64,000 bases of DNA. It comes from Furfurilactobacillus entadae. Its GTDB lineage: Bacteria > Bacillota > Bacilli > Lactobacillales > Lactobacillaceae. Positions 7,231 to 15,865 of this stretch are shown in pieces (the stretch's first letter is position 1; every line of letters starts with the position of its first letter). Position numbers and translations under genes: made by a program. Below the pieces are notes generated by a model. That model did no database searches. It was given only the letters and a program-made list of their open reading frames with translations, and was not told the DNA's origin. The DNA is taken from the NCBI RefSeq assembly GCF_045862745.1, contig NZ_BQXN01000005.1:50979-114978 (forward strand), given 5' to 3'.

Positions 7231-8220
7231 ATGAAAAAAACGACTATTAATGATATAGCCGAGGCTGCTCAGGTTTCAAAAACGACCGTCTCGCGCTTTT
7301 TAAACCAGAAGTATGACAACATGTCTGCCGACACTAAAAAAAAGATTGCGCAGACGATTAAAGACCTCAACTACAGTCCAAACCGCCGGGCGCAATCTTT
7401 AAAGAACCACCGCTCCCATTTGATCGGGATCTCGGTTGCTGACATTTCGAATCCTTACACATCACGTCTCTTAAAGGGGGTCAACAGCGCACTGGCCGAC
7501 ACCCCCTATCAGATCATGATTATGGACGCCGATAATTCAATCGAACTGGAAGCCCTCAACATTCAAAAATTGATTGCTGATGAAGTGGACGCCATTATTC
7601 TTCAACCACTCACCAACGACTTGCACCAGTATCAAAATCTGATTGACGCCGACATTCCCACGATCCAGGTTGACCGTTACGTTAACCAGGCCATCTGGCC
7701 GTCCGTCGTTTCGGATAACTTTGCAAAGTCCTTTGAAGTGGGCGAATTGATCAAGGCGAAGGGCTATCAACACGTTGTTTTGCTGACCAATAGTGCTCAG
7801 ACCATCAGTAGCCGGAAGAACCGGGTTGATGGCTTAACGGAAAGCATTGCTGGTTCACCCATCTCAACCAAAATTATTGATCTCGACCACACATCAGCTT
7901 GGGACAAGCTTGCCGTTGACGAATTAACCACCCACCCTGAAACTGTCCTTTACGCTCTTAACGGGGAAATCCTGTGGAAAGTTATCCGTGCCCTCCGAAA
8001 CCACGGGGTGTCGTTTCCGGAGACCGTGGGGCTCATTGGTTATGATGACGATGGTCTTGCCGATTTAGTGACCCCTGCTGTTTCCGCAATCACCCAAGAT
8101 CCCCTTGCAATCGGTCAAACCGCCGCAGACAAGCTATTGGTCGCATTAACCACCGGCGAAAAACTGACGGTGGAAAAGATTCAGATTCCGGCGCTGATTG
8201 AACAGCGGGCATCACTGTAG
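7231..8220 (+). CDS. LacI-family transcriptional regulator of the acid-sugar operon
   Basis: This 329-residue regulator has an N-terminal LacI helix-turn-helix (TTINDIAEAAQVSKTTVSRF, residues 4-23), the hinge helix region around residue 50-57 (SPNRRAQSL) and a periplasmic-binding-protein-like effector domain (about 62-329). It is divergent from the operon, and the shared 149-base region holds a PtxS-like operator. The expected ligand is 2-ketogluconate or a related acid by analogy with PtxS. There is no SD before the ATG; the start is fixed by the HTH. A strong terminator follows at 8398. Confidence 0.9.
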   Translation: MKKTTINDIAEAAQVSKTTVSRFLNQKYDNMSADTKKKIAQTIKDLNYSPNRRAQSLKNHRSHLIGISVADISNPYTSRLLKGVNSALADTPYQIMIMDADNSIELEALNIQKLIADEVDAIILQPLTNDLHQYQNLIDADIPTIQVDRYVNQAIWPSVVSDNFAKSFEVGELIKAKGYQHVVLLTNSAQTISSRKNRVDGLTESIAGSPISTKIIDLDHTSAWDKLAVDELTTHPETVLYALNGEILWKVIRALRNHGVSFPETVGLIGYDDDGLADLVTPAVSAITQDPLAIGQTAADKLLVALTTGEKLTVEKIQIPALIEQRASL

Positions 8221-8397
8221 AAGTTTCGTTTTAACATTTACGTTATGTGGGATGACTCCTTCGATCTAACAGCTTTATCGACCGGCTGGTTACAGGTCCT
8301 GGAGAAATATCATAACGACTATGCGTTGGATAGTGACAAAGCGTTACCTTGGTCCCCTGAGGTAACTGAGTAGTTTTGCTAAAATGCGGGACAATAC
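8221..8397 (+). other. Open in-frame extension after the lacI stop codon
   Basis: After the TAG stop at 8218-8220 the same frame stays open for 50 codons to a TAG at 8371-8373 and reads like ordinary protein (for example WDDSFDLTALSTGWLQVLEK). An ATG at 8245 would give 42 residues but has no SD. It could be a remnant of a gene or chance. I do not call a gene. Confidence 0.3.
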
Positions 8398-8453
8398 AAA
8401 TAAACCGCGGTGTCGATCCTCTTAATGGGAGAATCGACACCGCGGTTTATTTT
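8398..8453. terminator. Bidirectional terminator between lacI and rpsI
   Basis: A near-perfect 20-bp hairpin with arms AAATAAACCGCGGTGTCGAT and its complement around a short loop, with T-rich flanks on both strands. Confidence 0.88.
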
Positions 8454-8490
8454 CATTTTGCTATCCCCAAACCATTTAATGTCGCACACA

Positions 8491-8521
8491 AAAACCCCTC
8501 GCCATAACAGCGAGGGGTTTT
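8491..8521 (-). terminator. Terminator of the rplM-rpsI transcript
   Basis: Arms AAAACCCCTCGC and GCGAGGGGTTTT enclose a 7-base loop; on the minus strand the stem ends in a T run after the rpsI stop. Confidence 0.88.
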
Positions 8522-8550
8522 GCATATCCACCAAATCGAAAATCGAAAGA

Positions 8551-8943
8551 TTAACGCTTTGAGAATTGTGAAGCTTTACGGGCCTTTTTAAGACCTGGCT
8601 TCTTCCGTTCCTTCATCCGGGCGTCACGAGTTAATAACCCGGCGCTCTTCAATGCGGGACGGAAATCAGGGTCAACCGTCAGTAAAGCACGGGCGATCCC
8701 ATGACGAGTGGCACCGGCTTGACCGGAGAAGCCACCACCATTGACGTTAACTAAAACATCATAGTTACCAGTCGTTTCTGTTGCAGCAAATGGTTGAACA
8801 ACCACTTCACGCAAGTTAGCGAAAGGAATGTATTCAGTAATATCCTTACCATTCATGGTAATTTTACCAGTCCCGGGAACTAAACGTACCCGAGCAACTG
8901 AGTTTTTCCGACGACCTGTGCCGGCATATTGAACAGTAGCCAA
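8551..8943 (-). CDS. rpsI: 30S ribosomal protein S9
   Basis: This 130-residue small-subunit protein begins MATVQYAGTGRRKNSVARV and ends in the basic tail KARKASQFSKR, whose last Arg reaches the P-site tRNA in known ribosomes. The start codon is TTG (8941-8943), placed 8 bases after AGGAGG, and no ATG fits. It follows rplM by 13 bases in the usual rplM-rpsI pair. Length is normal for the family. Confidence 0.97.
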   Translation of the reverse strand: MATVQYAGTGRRKNSVARVRLVPGTGKITMNGKDITEYIPFANLREVVVQPFAATETTGNYDVLVNVNGGGFSGQAGATRHGIARALLTVDPDFRPALKSAGLLTRDARMKERKKPGLKKARKASQFSKR

Positions 8944-8956
8944 TGTGATTTCCTCC

Positions 8957-9400
8957 TTAGATTAAATTAGTAATATCCAGAACTTCTGGTTGTTGTGCAG
9001 CTTGATCGTGTTGATCACCTGCATAAACGTGCAGCTTAAGCAGTTGCTTGTGACCAAGCGTTCCTGCTGGCAACATGCCCTTAACGGAAGTTTCAATCAA
9101 CCGAATTGGGTTTTCGTCACGTAAGTTTCCTGCAGTACGTGACTTCAAGCCACCTGGGTGGTTTGAGTGATGGTAGTAGATCTTATCAGTTGCTTTGTGA
9201 CCAGTTAAGGCAACCTTTGACGCGTTCAGAACAATGACAAAGTCACCCGTATCCACATTAGGGGTAAACGTTGGCTTGTTCTTTCCACGAAGGATTGAAG
9301 CAACGACGGTGCTTAAACGTCCCAAAGGAACGTCTGTGGCATCAACCACATACCATTTACGGTCTACTTCACCTGGTTTTGCTAAATATGTTGTACGCAC
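8957..9400 (-). CDS. rplM: 50S ribosomal protein L13
   Basis: The 147-residue product, normal family length, starts at a GTG (9398-9400) giving MRTTYLAKPGEVDRKW. GGAGG lies 8 bases upstream, inside what would be the first codons of a longer TTG-initiated frame (from 9415), so the shorter start is preferred. L13 is an early-assembly large-subunit protein. The upstream region may hold an autoregulatory leader. Forms an operon with rpsI. Confidence 0.96.
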   Translation of the reverse strand: MRTTYLAKPGEVDRKWYVVDATDVPLGRLSTVVASILRGKNKPTFTPNVDTGDFVIVLNASKVALTGHKATDKIYYHHSNHPGGLKSRTAGNLRDENPIRLIETSVKGMLPAGTLGHKQLLKLHVYAGDQHDQAAQQPEVLDITNLI

Positions 9401-9424
9401 GGTATTTTCCTCCAATTTCTTGTC

Positions 9425-9505
9425 TGTTTGACACTCGATAAAACTTTCCGGGGCTTATCGTGGGGCAAACAATACCAAGTAACAGTGTACTGTCCACACC
9501 CCAAT
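9425..9505 (-). promoter_or_regulatory. Possible L13 leader (autoregulatory 5' UTR)
   Basis: In the 120 bases between truA and rplM, the minus strand can fold CGATAA against TTATCG around a C/G-rich loop shortly before the SD. Firmicutes rplM is known to have an L13-responsive leader here. The match is by position and a short stem only. Confidence 0.4.
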
Positions 9506-9520
9506 AAGTCAATTACAAAT

Positions 9521-10291
9521 TTATGTCAATGGCGGCTTTTCATACACAACTTCCTCAAGGTACAGGCCACTTGCCGGTGCCGTTTCACGGGCTAACTCGC
9601 GATCCTTTCCTGCTAGAACAGCCGGTAATGAGTCCACGGCCCGCCGCCCGTTCCCCACTTCAAGGAGAACGGCGACCATGATCCGCACCTGATTGTATAG
9701 AAACCCACTCCCGTAAAAGTCGAACGTCACTTCATGTTGTGCTTCATCCGCATGAATCGTAATCGCGTAAATTGTCCGGACATTTGACTGGGCCTGACTC
9801 CCTGACGCCACGAAACTTGTGAAATCATGCTCTCCAACCAATGCAGGAGCCGCCTGTTGCATTTTGCTAACGTCCAGGGGGTATTTGTAATGTCCGGTGA
9901 AATTACGCTTAAACGGGTCCACAAACGCTGTGTTCGACACAATGTACCGATACCGCTTGCCGTGGGTCGAAAACCGGGAATGAAAGTCATCATCCACCAG
10001 CTCAACGGACTTCACGGTCATATCCAGTGGAAACATGCTGTTTAACGCCAACTGTAAATTTCTGGCTGGCAGTGGCTTGGGCAGATCAAAGTGGATCACC
10101 TGGCCGTGGGCATGCACGCCGGCATCCGTTCGGCCAGAACCGAAAACTTCAATCGCCGGTGTCGGGTTCTTTGCAATCTGATTGACCACCTTGGTCAGCA
10201 CAGACTCCACGGTGCGACGGTGTGGCTGTCGCTGAAACCCGGAAAAATTGGTGCCGTCATACGCAATGACAACCTTGTAACGTTGGGACAT
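9521..10291 (-). CDS. truA: tRNA pseudouridine(38-40) synthase TruA
   Basis: This 256-residue enzyme has the motif GSGRTDAGVHAHGQ with catalytic Asp56, followed by the usual TruA landmarks (RYRYIVSN, YDGSGFLYNQVRIMV-like segment). It converts U38-U40 of the anticodon arm in many tRNAs. It is the standard gene after ecfT in lactobacilli; the ATG has SD GAGAATGG-like and lies 18 bases downstream of the ecfT stop. Ordinary length. Confidence 0.96.
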   Translation of the reverse strand: MSQRYKVVIAYDGTNFSGFQRQPHRRTVESVLTKVVNQIAKNPTPAIEVFGSGRTDAGVHAHGQVIHFDLPKPLPARNLQLALNSMFPLDMTVKSVELVDDDFHSRFSTHGKRYRYIVSNTAFVDPFKRNFTGHYKYPLDVSKMQQAAPALVGEHDFTSFVASGSQAQSNVRTIYAITIHADEAQHEVTFDFYGSGFLYNQVRIMVAVLLEVGNGRRAVDSLPAVLAGKDRELARETAPASGLYLEEVVYEKPPLT

Positions 10292-10309
10292 AGATTACTT
10301 CTCCATTCT

Positions 10310-11110
10310 CTACACGTGGCGTAACACGATCAACGCAACGTTAACCATGAGCATCACAACCACAGCAAGCGTATCCGCACCATGCCATTGGAGGACCCGG
10401 TATTTGGTTCGGTTGGCGCCGCCCTGATACCCGCGCGCCTCCATGGCCGTAGCCAGATCATCCGCCCGCCCAATTGCTCCCACAAACAGTGGAATCAATA
10501 AGGGAACAATGGCGTGCAGTCGTTTTACTAAACCGCCGTTATTAAATTCTACCCCACGGGCCCGTTGCGCATTCATGATCGTTTGCGCCTCATCCAACAA
10601 TGTTGGAACAAACCGAAGGGCCACGGAGAGCATTAACGCCGTTTGGGCTACCGGAAAGTGAACCACCCGTAACGGCTGCAACATGGCCTCAACCCCATCA
10701 GCTAATGCGAGTGGCGCCGTCGTTAAGGTCAAGATTGTGGCCATCGTGATGATCAGTAAGAACCGCAAGAAGACAGCAACGGCGAGTTGGATCCCGGTGG
10801 ACGTCACCATCAAGATCCCCCAGTGCCAGTACACGGTTCCTCCCGGCGTGAATAACAGCTGTAAAACAGCGGTCAACACAATGAGCCAAATCAGTGGGCC
10901 AATGCCCCGAATAAAGTACCCCACGCTCAAACCAGTGAGCATAATCGTCGCACCAACAATCACAAACAATAAAACATAGGTCATCCAGTTACTAGTTAAA
11001 AAGGCCAAAATAATGAAGTATAGCGATAAAAGCAGCTTCGCCCGGGGGTCCAAGCGGTGAAGCCACGAATGTCCGGGAATGTACCGGCCAAGTGTCATTT
11101 GTTCTAACAT
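10310..11110 (-). CDS. ecfT: ECF transporter transmembrane component EcfT
   Basis: This 266-residue membrane protein has 5-6 hydrophobic segments and both cytoplasmic Ala-Arg-Gly coupling motifs (QRARGVEF and MEARGYQGG), which in EcfT pass ATPase motion to the substrate-binding S component. It joins EcfA1 and EcfA2 in the shared energising module used by several vitamin S components encoded elsewhere. Start ATG has a G-rich SD inside the end of ecfA2, and the genes abut, implying coupling. Confidence 0.96.
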   Translation of the reverse strand: MLEQMTLGRYIPGHSWLHRLDPRAKLLLSLYFIILAFLTSNWMTYVLLFVIVGATIMLTGLSVGYFIRGIGPLIWLIVLTAVLQLLFTPGGTVYWHWGILMVTSTGIQLAVAVFLRFLLIITMATILTLTTAPLALADGVEAMLQPLRVVHFPVAQTALMLSVALRFVPTLLDEAQTIMNAQRARGVEFNNGGLVKRLHAIVPLLIPLFVGAIGRADDLATAMEARGYQGGANRTKYRVLQWHGADTLAVVVMLMVNVALIVLRHV

Positions 11111-11980
11111 CTACTGGCCCCCCTTTGTTGCGGGTAACTGTGGTGCCAACTGAGCCGCTAACTCATCCGCTGTCAGTGGTAATTGATCAAACGTAAAGCC
11201 ACGGCTCATTAATTGTGTTGCGTACGCTGCCGCTGTTGGTAGCGCCAGTTCTTGATCGGCCAGCCACTGCTGGTCACTGAACACGTCTAGCGGCGTTCCC
11301 ACCTTCATTAGGTGACTATGAGCCATCACAAGTGTCTGGTCTGCATAATCCGCCACATCGTCCATCTGGTGAGTCACTAAGACCACCGTTAGATGTTGAT
11401 CCGCCTGTAGTTGCGCAAACATATGCATCATTTCCTGACGGCCCCGCGGATCGAGTCCTGCTGTGGGTTCATCTAAAACGAGCACCTGCGGCTGACTGGC
11501 AAGTACGCCAGCAATGGCAACCCGGCGCATTTGCCCACCGGATAGTTCAAACGGTGACCGTTCCAATAGGTTATCTGCTAGTCCCACCGCTTTAGCAGCT
11601 TCACGCGCCCGGTCAGCCGCTTCATCCTCAGCAGCACCAAAGTTTAGCGGACCAAACGCGATGTCTTTGATCACCGTTTGGTCAAACAACTGGCTTTCAG
11701 GAAACTGAAACACCATGCCGACATGCTGGTGGAGTGCCTTCAAATGTTTGTTGGTCGTCTCATGGGTCAACGTGAAGTCATCCACCGTTACCTGCCCACT
11801 CGTCGGCTTTAACAGACCATTCAGGTGCTGAATCAGGGTGCTTTTTCCACTACCTGTATGACCAATAATGGCCGTTAATGATTCATCTGGAACGGTAAAG
11901 TTAATGTCCGTTAAACCAACTGCTTCAAACGGTGTGTTTGGCTGGTACGTGTAGTTTACATGGTCGAATGTGATTGCCAT
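11111..11980 (-). CDS. ecfA2: ECF transporter ATPase EcfA2
   Basis: This 289-residue ABC ATPase shows Walker A GHTGSGKST (41-49 region), the signature LSGGQMRR, Walker B VLVLDEPTAGLD and a switch His in VTHQMDD. It overlaps the 3' end of ecfA1 by 25 bases. With EcfA1 it forms the heterodimeric motor of the group II ECF vitamin importer. The C-terminal 40 residues are variable, as in the family. Confidence 0.95.
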   Translation of the reverse strand: MAITFDHVNYTYQPNTPFEAVGLTDINFTVPDESLTAIIGHTGSGKSTLIQHLNGLLKPTSGQVTVDDFTLTHETTNKHLKALHQHVGMVFQFPESQLFDQTVIKDIAFGPLNFGAAEDEAADRAREAAKAVGLADNLLERSPFELSGGQMRRVAIAGVLASQPQVLVLDEPTAGLDPRGRQEMMHMFAQLQADQHLTVVLVTHQMDDVADYADQTLVMAHSHLMKVGTPLDVFSDQQWLADQELALPTAAAYATQLMSRGFTFDQLPLTADELAAQLAPQLPATKGGQ

Positions 11981-12801
11981 AACCAGTCCTCCATTTCCGC
12001 CGCTGATTGATACTGTGTTGGCGCCACCGCACCGTGGGTTGTCAATGCCGCCGCCAGTTTGGTTGTAAACGGTTCGTCTAGTCCCGTCTTTTCCAAGAGT
12101 GCCTGGTCGCTAAAAATTGTTGCTGGCTCCCCCGTCGTAACGAGCTGGCCGTTATCCATCACAATTAAGCGGTCAGCCTGGGCTGCTTCCGCAAGGTCAT
12201 GGGTGATCGAGATGACTGTTGGCATGGTCCCCGCTAGCCCCTGGCGTAACTTGGCCATAACGGCAAGAACGGTTTGGCGGCCGAGTGGGTCCAGCATACT
12301 TGTTGCTTCGTCCAAAATGATAATTTGTGGATTCATCGCAATTACACCGGCCAACGCAACCCGCTGTTTTTGCCCACCAGATAACCGGCTGGGTTCGCGG
12401 TTAGCAAATGACCACATGTCAACGGCCTCAAGGGCCGCCTGAACCCGTTCCTGCATTTCTGCCCGGGGAACGCCGGCGTTTTCTAAACCAAACGCCACGT
12501 CATCAGCAACGGTCGCCCCCACAAATTGATTATCAGGGTTCTGAAAAACCATTCCAATTTGACGACGAACATCCCACACAGTGTCGGGGGTTAAGTGAAT
12601 CCCACCCACGGTGACGTCCCCCTGTTTAAAGTCTAGCAGGCCGTCAACCGCACGAACCAGAGTGCTTTTGCCACTACCATTATGCCCAACAATGGCAACC
12701 CACTCCCCTGCATTAACCGTTAACGAAACCTTATTTAGTGCTTGGCCCTCAGCATCTGGGTACTGGTAAGCCAGTTCGTTTACTTCAATAATGGCACTCA
12801 T
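11956..12801 (-). CDS. ecfA1: ECF transporter ATPase EcfA1
   Basis: This 281-residue ABC ATPase has Walker A GHNGSGKST, Q-loop FQNPDNQFVG (typical of EcfA1), signature RLSGGQKQR, Walker B IIILDEATSMLD and switch His in ITHDLAEA. The SD AAGGAG is 8 bases before the ATG. The Q-loop and order (ecfA1-ecfA2-ecfT-truA) support the A1 assignment. An unusual secreted protein gene abuts it upstream. Confidence 0.95.
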   Translation of the reverse strand: MSAIIEVNELAYQYPDAEGQALNKVSLTVNAGEWVAIVGHNGSGKSTLVRAVDGLLDFKQGDVTVGGIHLTPDTVWDVRRQIGMVFQNPDNQFVGATVADDVAFGLENAGVPRAEMQERVQAALEAVDMWSFANREPSRLSGGQKQRVALAGVIAMNPQIIILDEATSMLDPLGRQTVLAVMAKLRQGLAGTMPTVISITHDLAEAAQADRLIVMDNGQLVTTGEPATIFSDQALLEKTGLDEPFTTKLAAALTTHGAVAPTQYQSAAEMEDWLWQSHSTM

Positions 12802-13323
12802 CTAGCCAGCTCCTTTTCCCTTCATCACGTAGTTTGTCACGGTGAGGTCGTGTTTCTCACCGGTATGAGCCGCGTGGATCAGCTGACTCATGTACGTTTT
12901 ATAGGTCATGAACAATGTTTTGTCTGCCGAGCCCTGGGTCAACTTCCCAGTGTTCGGATCCTTCAATAGCGCCGCGTTCCACGTACTGATCGTTGGACCA
13001 GTCGCCGGGTCATACAACCCGAAATGGTCCAACCGATTATACTCAACGTGCGTCAGCGTTCCGTTGTTATCAACAACAGCTTGCGCAGTAACCCGGTAAC
13101 CGTCATCGTAATGCTTTTCCGTTAACGTATATGTCCCTGGTTTAAACGCTTCTTTTGGCAGGACTTTTGCAGCCTTCTCACTCAGACGCCGAAGCTGAGA
13201 CTCATGGGCCTCATGCTCCCGTTGCGCATTAAGCGTTGTATTGGCTGTTGCGCCAAGTGCCAAGATGGCAAAAAAGACAACTACCAGCCCGGTCATTAAC
13301 TTTGCATGGCGTTGTTGCACCAC
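12802..13323 (-). CDS. Membrane-anchored extracytoplasmic protein with FMN_bind-like motif
   Basis: This 173-residue protein has one N-terminal membrane segment (about 10-28) and no lipobox Cys. A coiled, charged linker (33-55) leads to a domain beginning GTYTLTEKHYDDGYRV. The string DPATGPTIST (105-114) resembles the Dxx(S/T)GAT(S/T) site at which flavin transferase ApbE attaches FMN to Thr, with Ala replaced by Pro; Thr111 would be the acceptor. FMN_bind proteins act in surface electron transfer. The start is GTG (two in tandem) after GAGGTG. The stop abuts ecfA1, so it is read with the vitamin-uptake genes. The family call is inference. Confidence 0.6.
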   Translation of the reverse strand: MVQQRHAKLMTGLVVVFFAILALGATANTTLNAQREHEAHESQLRRLSEKAAKVLPKEAFKPGTYTLTEKHYDDGYRVTAQAVVDNNGTLTHVEYNRLDHFGLYDPATGPTISTWNAALLKDPNTGKLTQGSADKTLFMTYKTYMSQLIHAAHTGEKHDLTVTNYVMKGKGAG

Positions 13324-13620
13324 TTGTCACCTCACTTTAAAATCACCAATCCCGCATTATTTTAGCGGAGTCTTTGGCCCGGTGCAAGCGTCATTAAACG
13401 ACGGTTACCCAGCACTTGGCTTATTTCTATGTACAAAAAAATCACTTAGCACCACGGCTCGAGCAAAAGCTCATTCAAGCTAGACTGGGCGAACGCGATC
13501 GCCATCATCATAACGCTTTATACCATTGGCACTAGTGATTAATTTGAATATTCAAATACTAAGTCGATCCGTCGATAAACTTAGGGTAGCTATTCAGACT
13601 ACCGGTGAAGCGAACGTTGA
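13324..13620. other. Intergenic region between rplQ and the FMN_bind-like gene
   Basis: No gene seen in these 297 bases. A weak hairpin GGTAG...CTACC (about 13591-13609) follows the rplQ stop on the minus strand and could end the alpha-operon transcript, but it lacks a good T run. The promoter for the downstream ecf genes is not obvious. Confidence 0.4.
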
Positions 13621-14004
13621 TTAGTCAACGAATTCCAAGATAACCATTTGTGCGGCATCGCCACGACGAGGCATCGTCTTGTACATCCGTGTGTAACCAC
13701 CATTACGTTCAGCAAAACGTGGTGCTAATTCTTCAAACAACTTTTGTAAAGCAGTTTGTGCAGTCACGTTATCGCCATCTTCTTTAACATCAGCAATGAC
13801 GTTACGTAAGAAAGCTGCTGCTTCACGACGAGCATGCAAGTCGCCTTGCTTACCCCAGGTGATCATTTGATCAGCGGTCTTACGAACTTCCTTGGCGCGT
13901 GCTTCAGTCGTTTCGATCCGACCGTTAACGATCAAATTTGTCGTTAAGTCGCGTAACAAGGCTTTACGTTGTGAACTGGTACGTTGTAATTTGCGGTAGC
14001 TCAT
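13621..14004 (-). CDS. rplQ: 50S ribosomal protein L17
   Basis: This 127-residue protein starts MSYRKLQRTSSQRKALLRDL and contains RMYKTMPRRGDAAQM near its end, both hallmarks of L17, which lies near the peptide exit tunnel. It is the last ribosomal gene of the alpha operon, 30 bases after rpoA. Length is typical of Firmicutes L17. Confidence 0.97.
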   Translation of the reverse strand: MSYRKLQRTSSQRKALLRDLTTNLIVNGRIETTEARAKEVRKTADQMITWGKQGDLHARREAAAFLRNVIADVKEDGDNVTAQTALQKLFEELAPRFAERNGGYTRMYKTMPRRGDAAQMVILEFVD

Positions 14005-14034
14005 GCTTAACCCTCCTTTTGACGGTAAGTCTGA

Positions 14035-14979
14035 CTAGTCTTCCTGTTTTAAGGACAGACCTAAGCCAGCTAATTTTGCCTTAACTTCTTCAAGTGACTT
14101 ACGACCAAGGTTGCGAACCTTCATCATGTCGGCTTCAGTCCGATCCGTTAACTCTTGAACCGTGTTGATTCCAGCACGCTTCAAACAGTTATAAGAACGA
14201 ACAGAAAGATCTAACTCTTCGATGGTCATTTCGAGCATCTTTTCCTTGTGTGTTTCTTCCTTCTCAACCATGATCTCAGCATTCTTCGCTGTATCGGTTA
14301 AGTCGACAAACATCGTCAAGTGTTCAGTTAGAATCTTAGCAGCGAGACTAATTGCTTCACTAGGCGTAATTGAACCATCAGTCCAAACGTCTAAGGTCAG
14401 CTTATCGTAGTCATCACGTTGGCCAACACGAGTGTTTTCAACTTGGTAGTTAACACGTTCGATTGGGGTATAAATGGAATCGATTGGTAACACACCAATT
14501 GGCATATCATCCTGACGAGCTTTGTTTTCATCAGCTGAAACGTATCCACGGCCCTTGTTAGCAGTTAAGTGCATGTGGAAAGTGGCACCATCTGCAACAG
14601 TACAGATGTAAAGATCCGGGTTCATGATTTCAACGTCAGCATCCGTTTGAATGTCACCAGCGGTAACAATCGCAGGACCCTTGACGTCGATATCCATTCC
14701 CTTTTCTTCGTCGGTGGCCATTTTCAACGAAACCTTTTTCATATTCAAAATGATCTGAGTGACATCTTCAACGACACCCTCAACAGTTGAGAATTCGTGA
14801 AGGACGCCATCAATTTGAATACTGGTGACAGCTGCACCAGGCAAAGATGAAAGCAAAATCCGGCGAAGCGAATTACCTAAGGTTGTTCCGTAACCACGTT
14901 CAAGTGGTTCCACGATGAACTTCCCATAATGGTTGCTTTCATCAATTTTGTGAATGTTTGGCTTTTCAAATTCGATCAT
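14035..14979 (-). CDS. rpoA: RNA polymerase alpha subunit
   Basis: This 314-residue subunit has the assembly domain (about 1-230, with GNSLRRILLSSLPGAAV) and, after a flexible linker rich in Glu, the DNA- and activator-binding C-terminal domain (SYNCLKRAGINTVQEL and RNLGRKSLEEVKAKL). It nucleates assembly of the beta and beta' subunits encoded at 36923-44226. It sits between rpsK and rplQ, as usual. Start ATG with SD AAAGGGG. Confidence 0.98.
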   Translation of the reverse strand: MIEFEKPNIHKIDESNHYGKFIVEPLERGYGTTLGNSLRRILLSSLPGAAVTSIQIDGVLHEFSTVEGVVEDVTQIILNMKKVSLKMATDEEKGMDIDVKGPAIVTAGDIQTDADVEIMNPDLYICTVADGATFHMHLTANKGRGYVSADENKARQDDMPIGVLPIDSIYTPIERVNYQVENTRVGQRDDYDKLTLDVWTDGSITPSEAISLAAKILTEHLTMFVDLTDTAKNAEIMVEKEETHKEKMLEMTIEELDLSVRSYNCLKRAGINTVQELTDRTEADMMKVRNLGRKSLEEVKAKLAGLGLSLKQED

Positions 14980-15057
14980 TTGTTAGTTTACCCCTTTCAA
15001 AACTCGTCTACATTTAATCAATGACGTCCCATCACTCCAAATAAGTGATGTCATCAA

Positions 15058-15447
15058 TTAAACACGACGACGCTTTGGAGGACGAGACCCGTTATGTGGC
15101 ACTGGTGTAACGTCACGGATTGAGCTAACTTCAAGACCAGTTGCTTGCAAAGCCCGGATAGCGGCTTCACGACCTGAACCAGGTCCCTTAACAGCAACTT
15201 CAACGGTCTTCATACCGTGATCCATTGCGCCCTTAGTGGCTGCTTCAGCTGCCATTTGTGCGGCGAATGGTGTTGACTTACGACTACCACGGAAACCAAG
15301 TGAACCAGCTGATGACCAAGCAACAGCATTCCCTTGTACGTCGGTAATCATAACCAACGTGTTGTTAAATGTTGAGTGGATGTGTGCTACACCAGACTCA
15401 ATGTTCTTTTTAACACGACGCTTACGCGATGTTTTTCTACCTGCCAT
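15058..15447 (-). CDS. rpsK: 30S ribosomal protein S11
   Basis: This 129-residue platform protein carries IESGVAHIHSTFNNTLVMITD and VTPVPHNGSRPPKRRRV at the C-terminus. It follows rpsM by 28 bases. Length and sequence are ordinary. Confidence 0.98.
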   Translation of the reverse strand: MAGRKTSRKRRVKKNIESGVAHIHSTFNNTLVMITDVQGNAVAWSSAGSLGFRGSRKSTPFAAQMAAEAATKGAMDHGMKTVEVAVKGPGSGREAAIRALQATGLEVSSIRDVTPVPHNGSRPPKRRRV

Positions 15448-15475
15448 GAGAATGTTAACCTCCTTTATTTATGAT

Positions 15476-15841
15476 TTACTTCTTCTTGCCAGCAATTGCT
15501 TTAGCTGGGCCTTTACGAGTCCGAGCGTTGTTCTTAGTGTGTTGTCCACGCACTGGCAAACCACGACGGTGACGCATGCCTCGGTATGAACCAATTTCTT
15601 GTAAGTTCTTGATGTTTAAGCTAACTTCACGGCGAAGATCCCCTTCAACCTTGTAGTTATCAACAATCGCGCGGATCTTGTCTTCATCATCTGGAGTCAA
15701 GTCCCGTACACGAACGTCTTCACTAACACCAGCTTCAGCCAAAATCTTTTGTGCTGAAGTATTACCGATTCCGAAAATGTAAGTTAAACCGATCACGATC
15801 CGTTTGTCCCGTGGAAGGTCAATTCCTGCAATACGAGCCAT
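15476..15841 (-). CDS. rpsM: 30S ribosomal protein S13
   Basis: This 121-residue head protein begins MARIAGIDLPRDKRIVIGL and ends in the basic tail RTRKGPAKAIAGKKK that contacts the P-site tRNA. The region RGMRHRRGLPVRGQHTKNN is diagnostic. It follows rpmJ by 24 bases with a strong SD. Confidence 0.98.
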   Translation of the reverse strand: MARIAGIDLPRDKRIVIGLTYIFGIGNTSAQKILAEAGVSEDVRVRDLTPDDEDKIRAIVDNYKVEGDLRREVSLNIKNLQEIGSYRGMRHRRGLPVRGQHTKNNARTRKGPAKAIAGKKK

Positions 15842-15865
15842 AACAATTACCTCCTTTTAATTGAA

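Noticed and set aside
8245..8373. 42-residue frame from an ATG after the regulator stop
   Set aside because: No ribosome binding site and no recognisable family; kept only as an observation.
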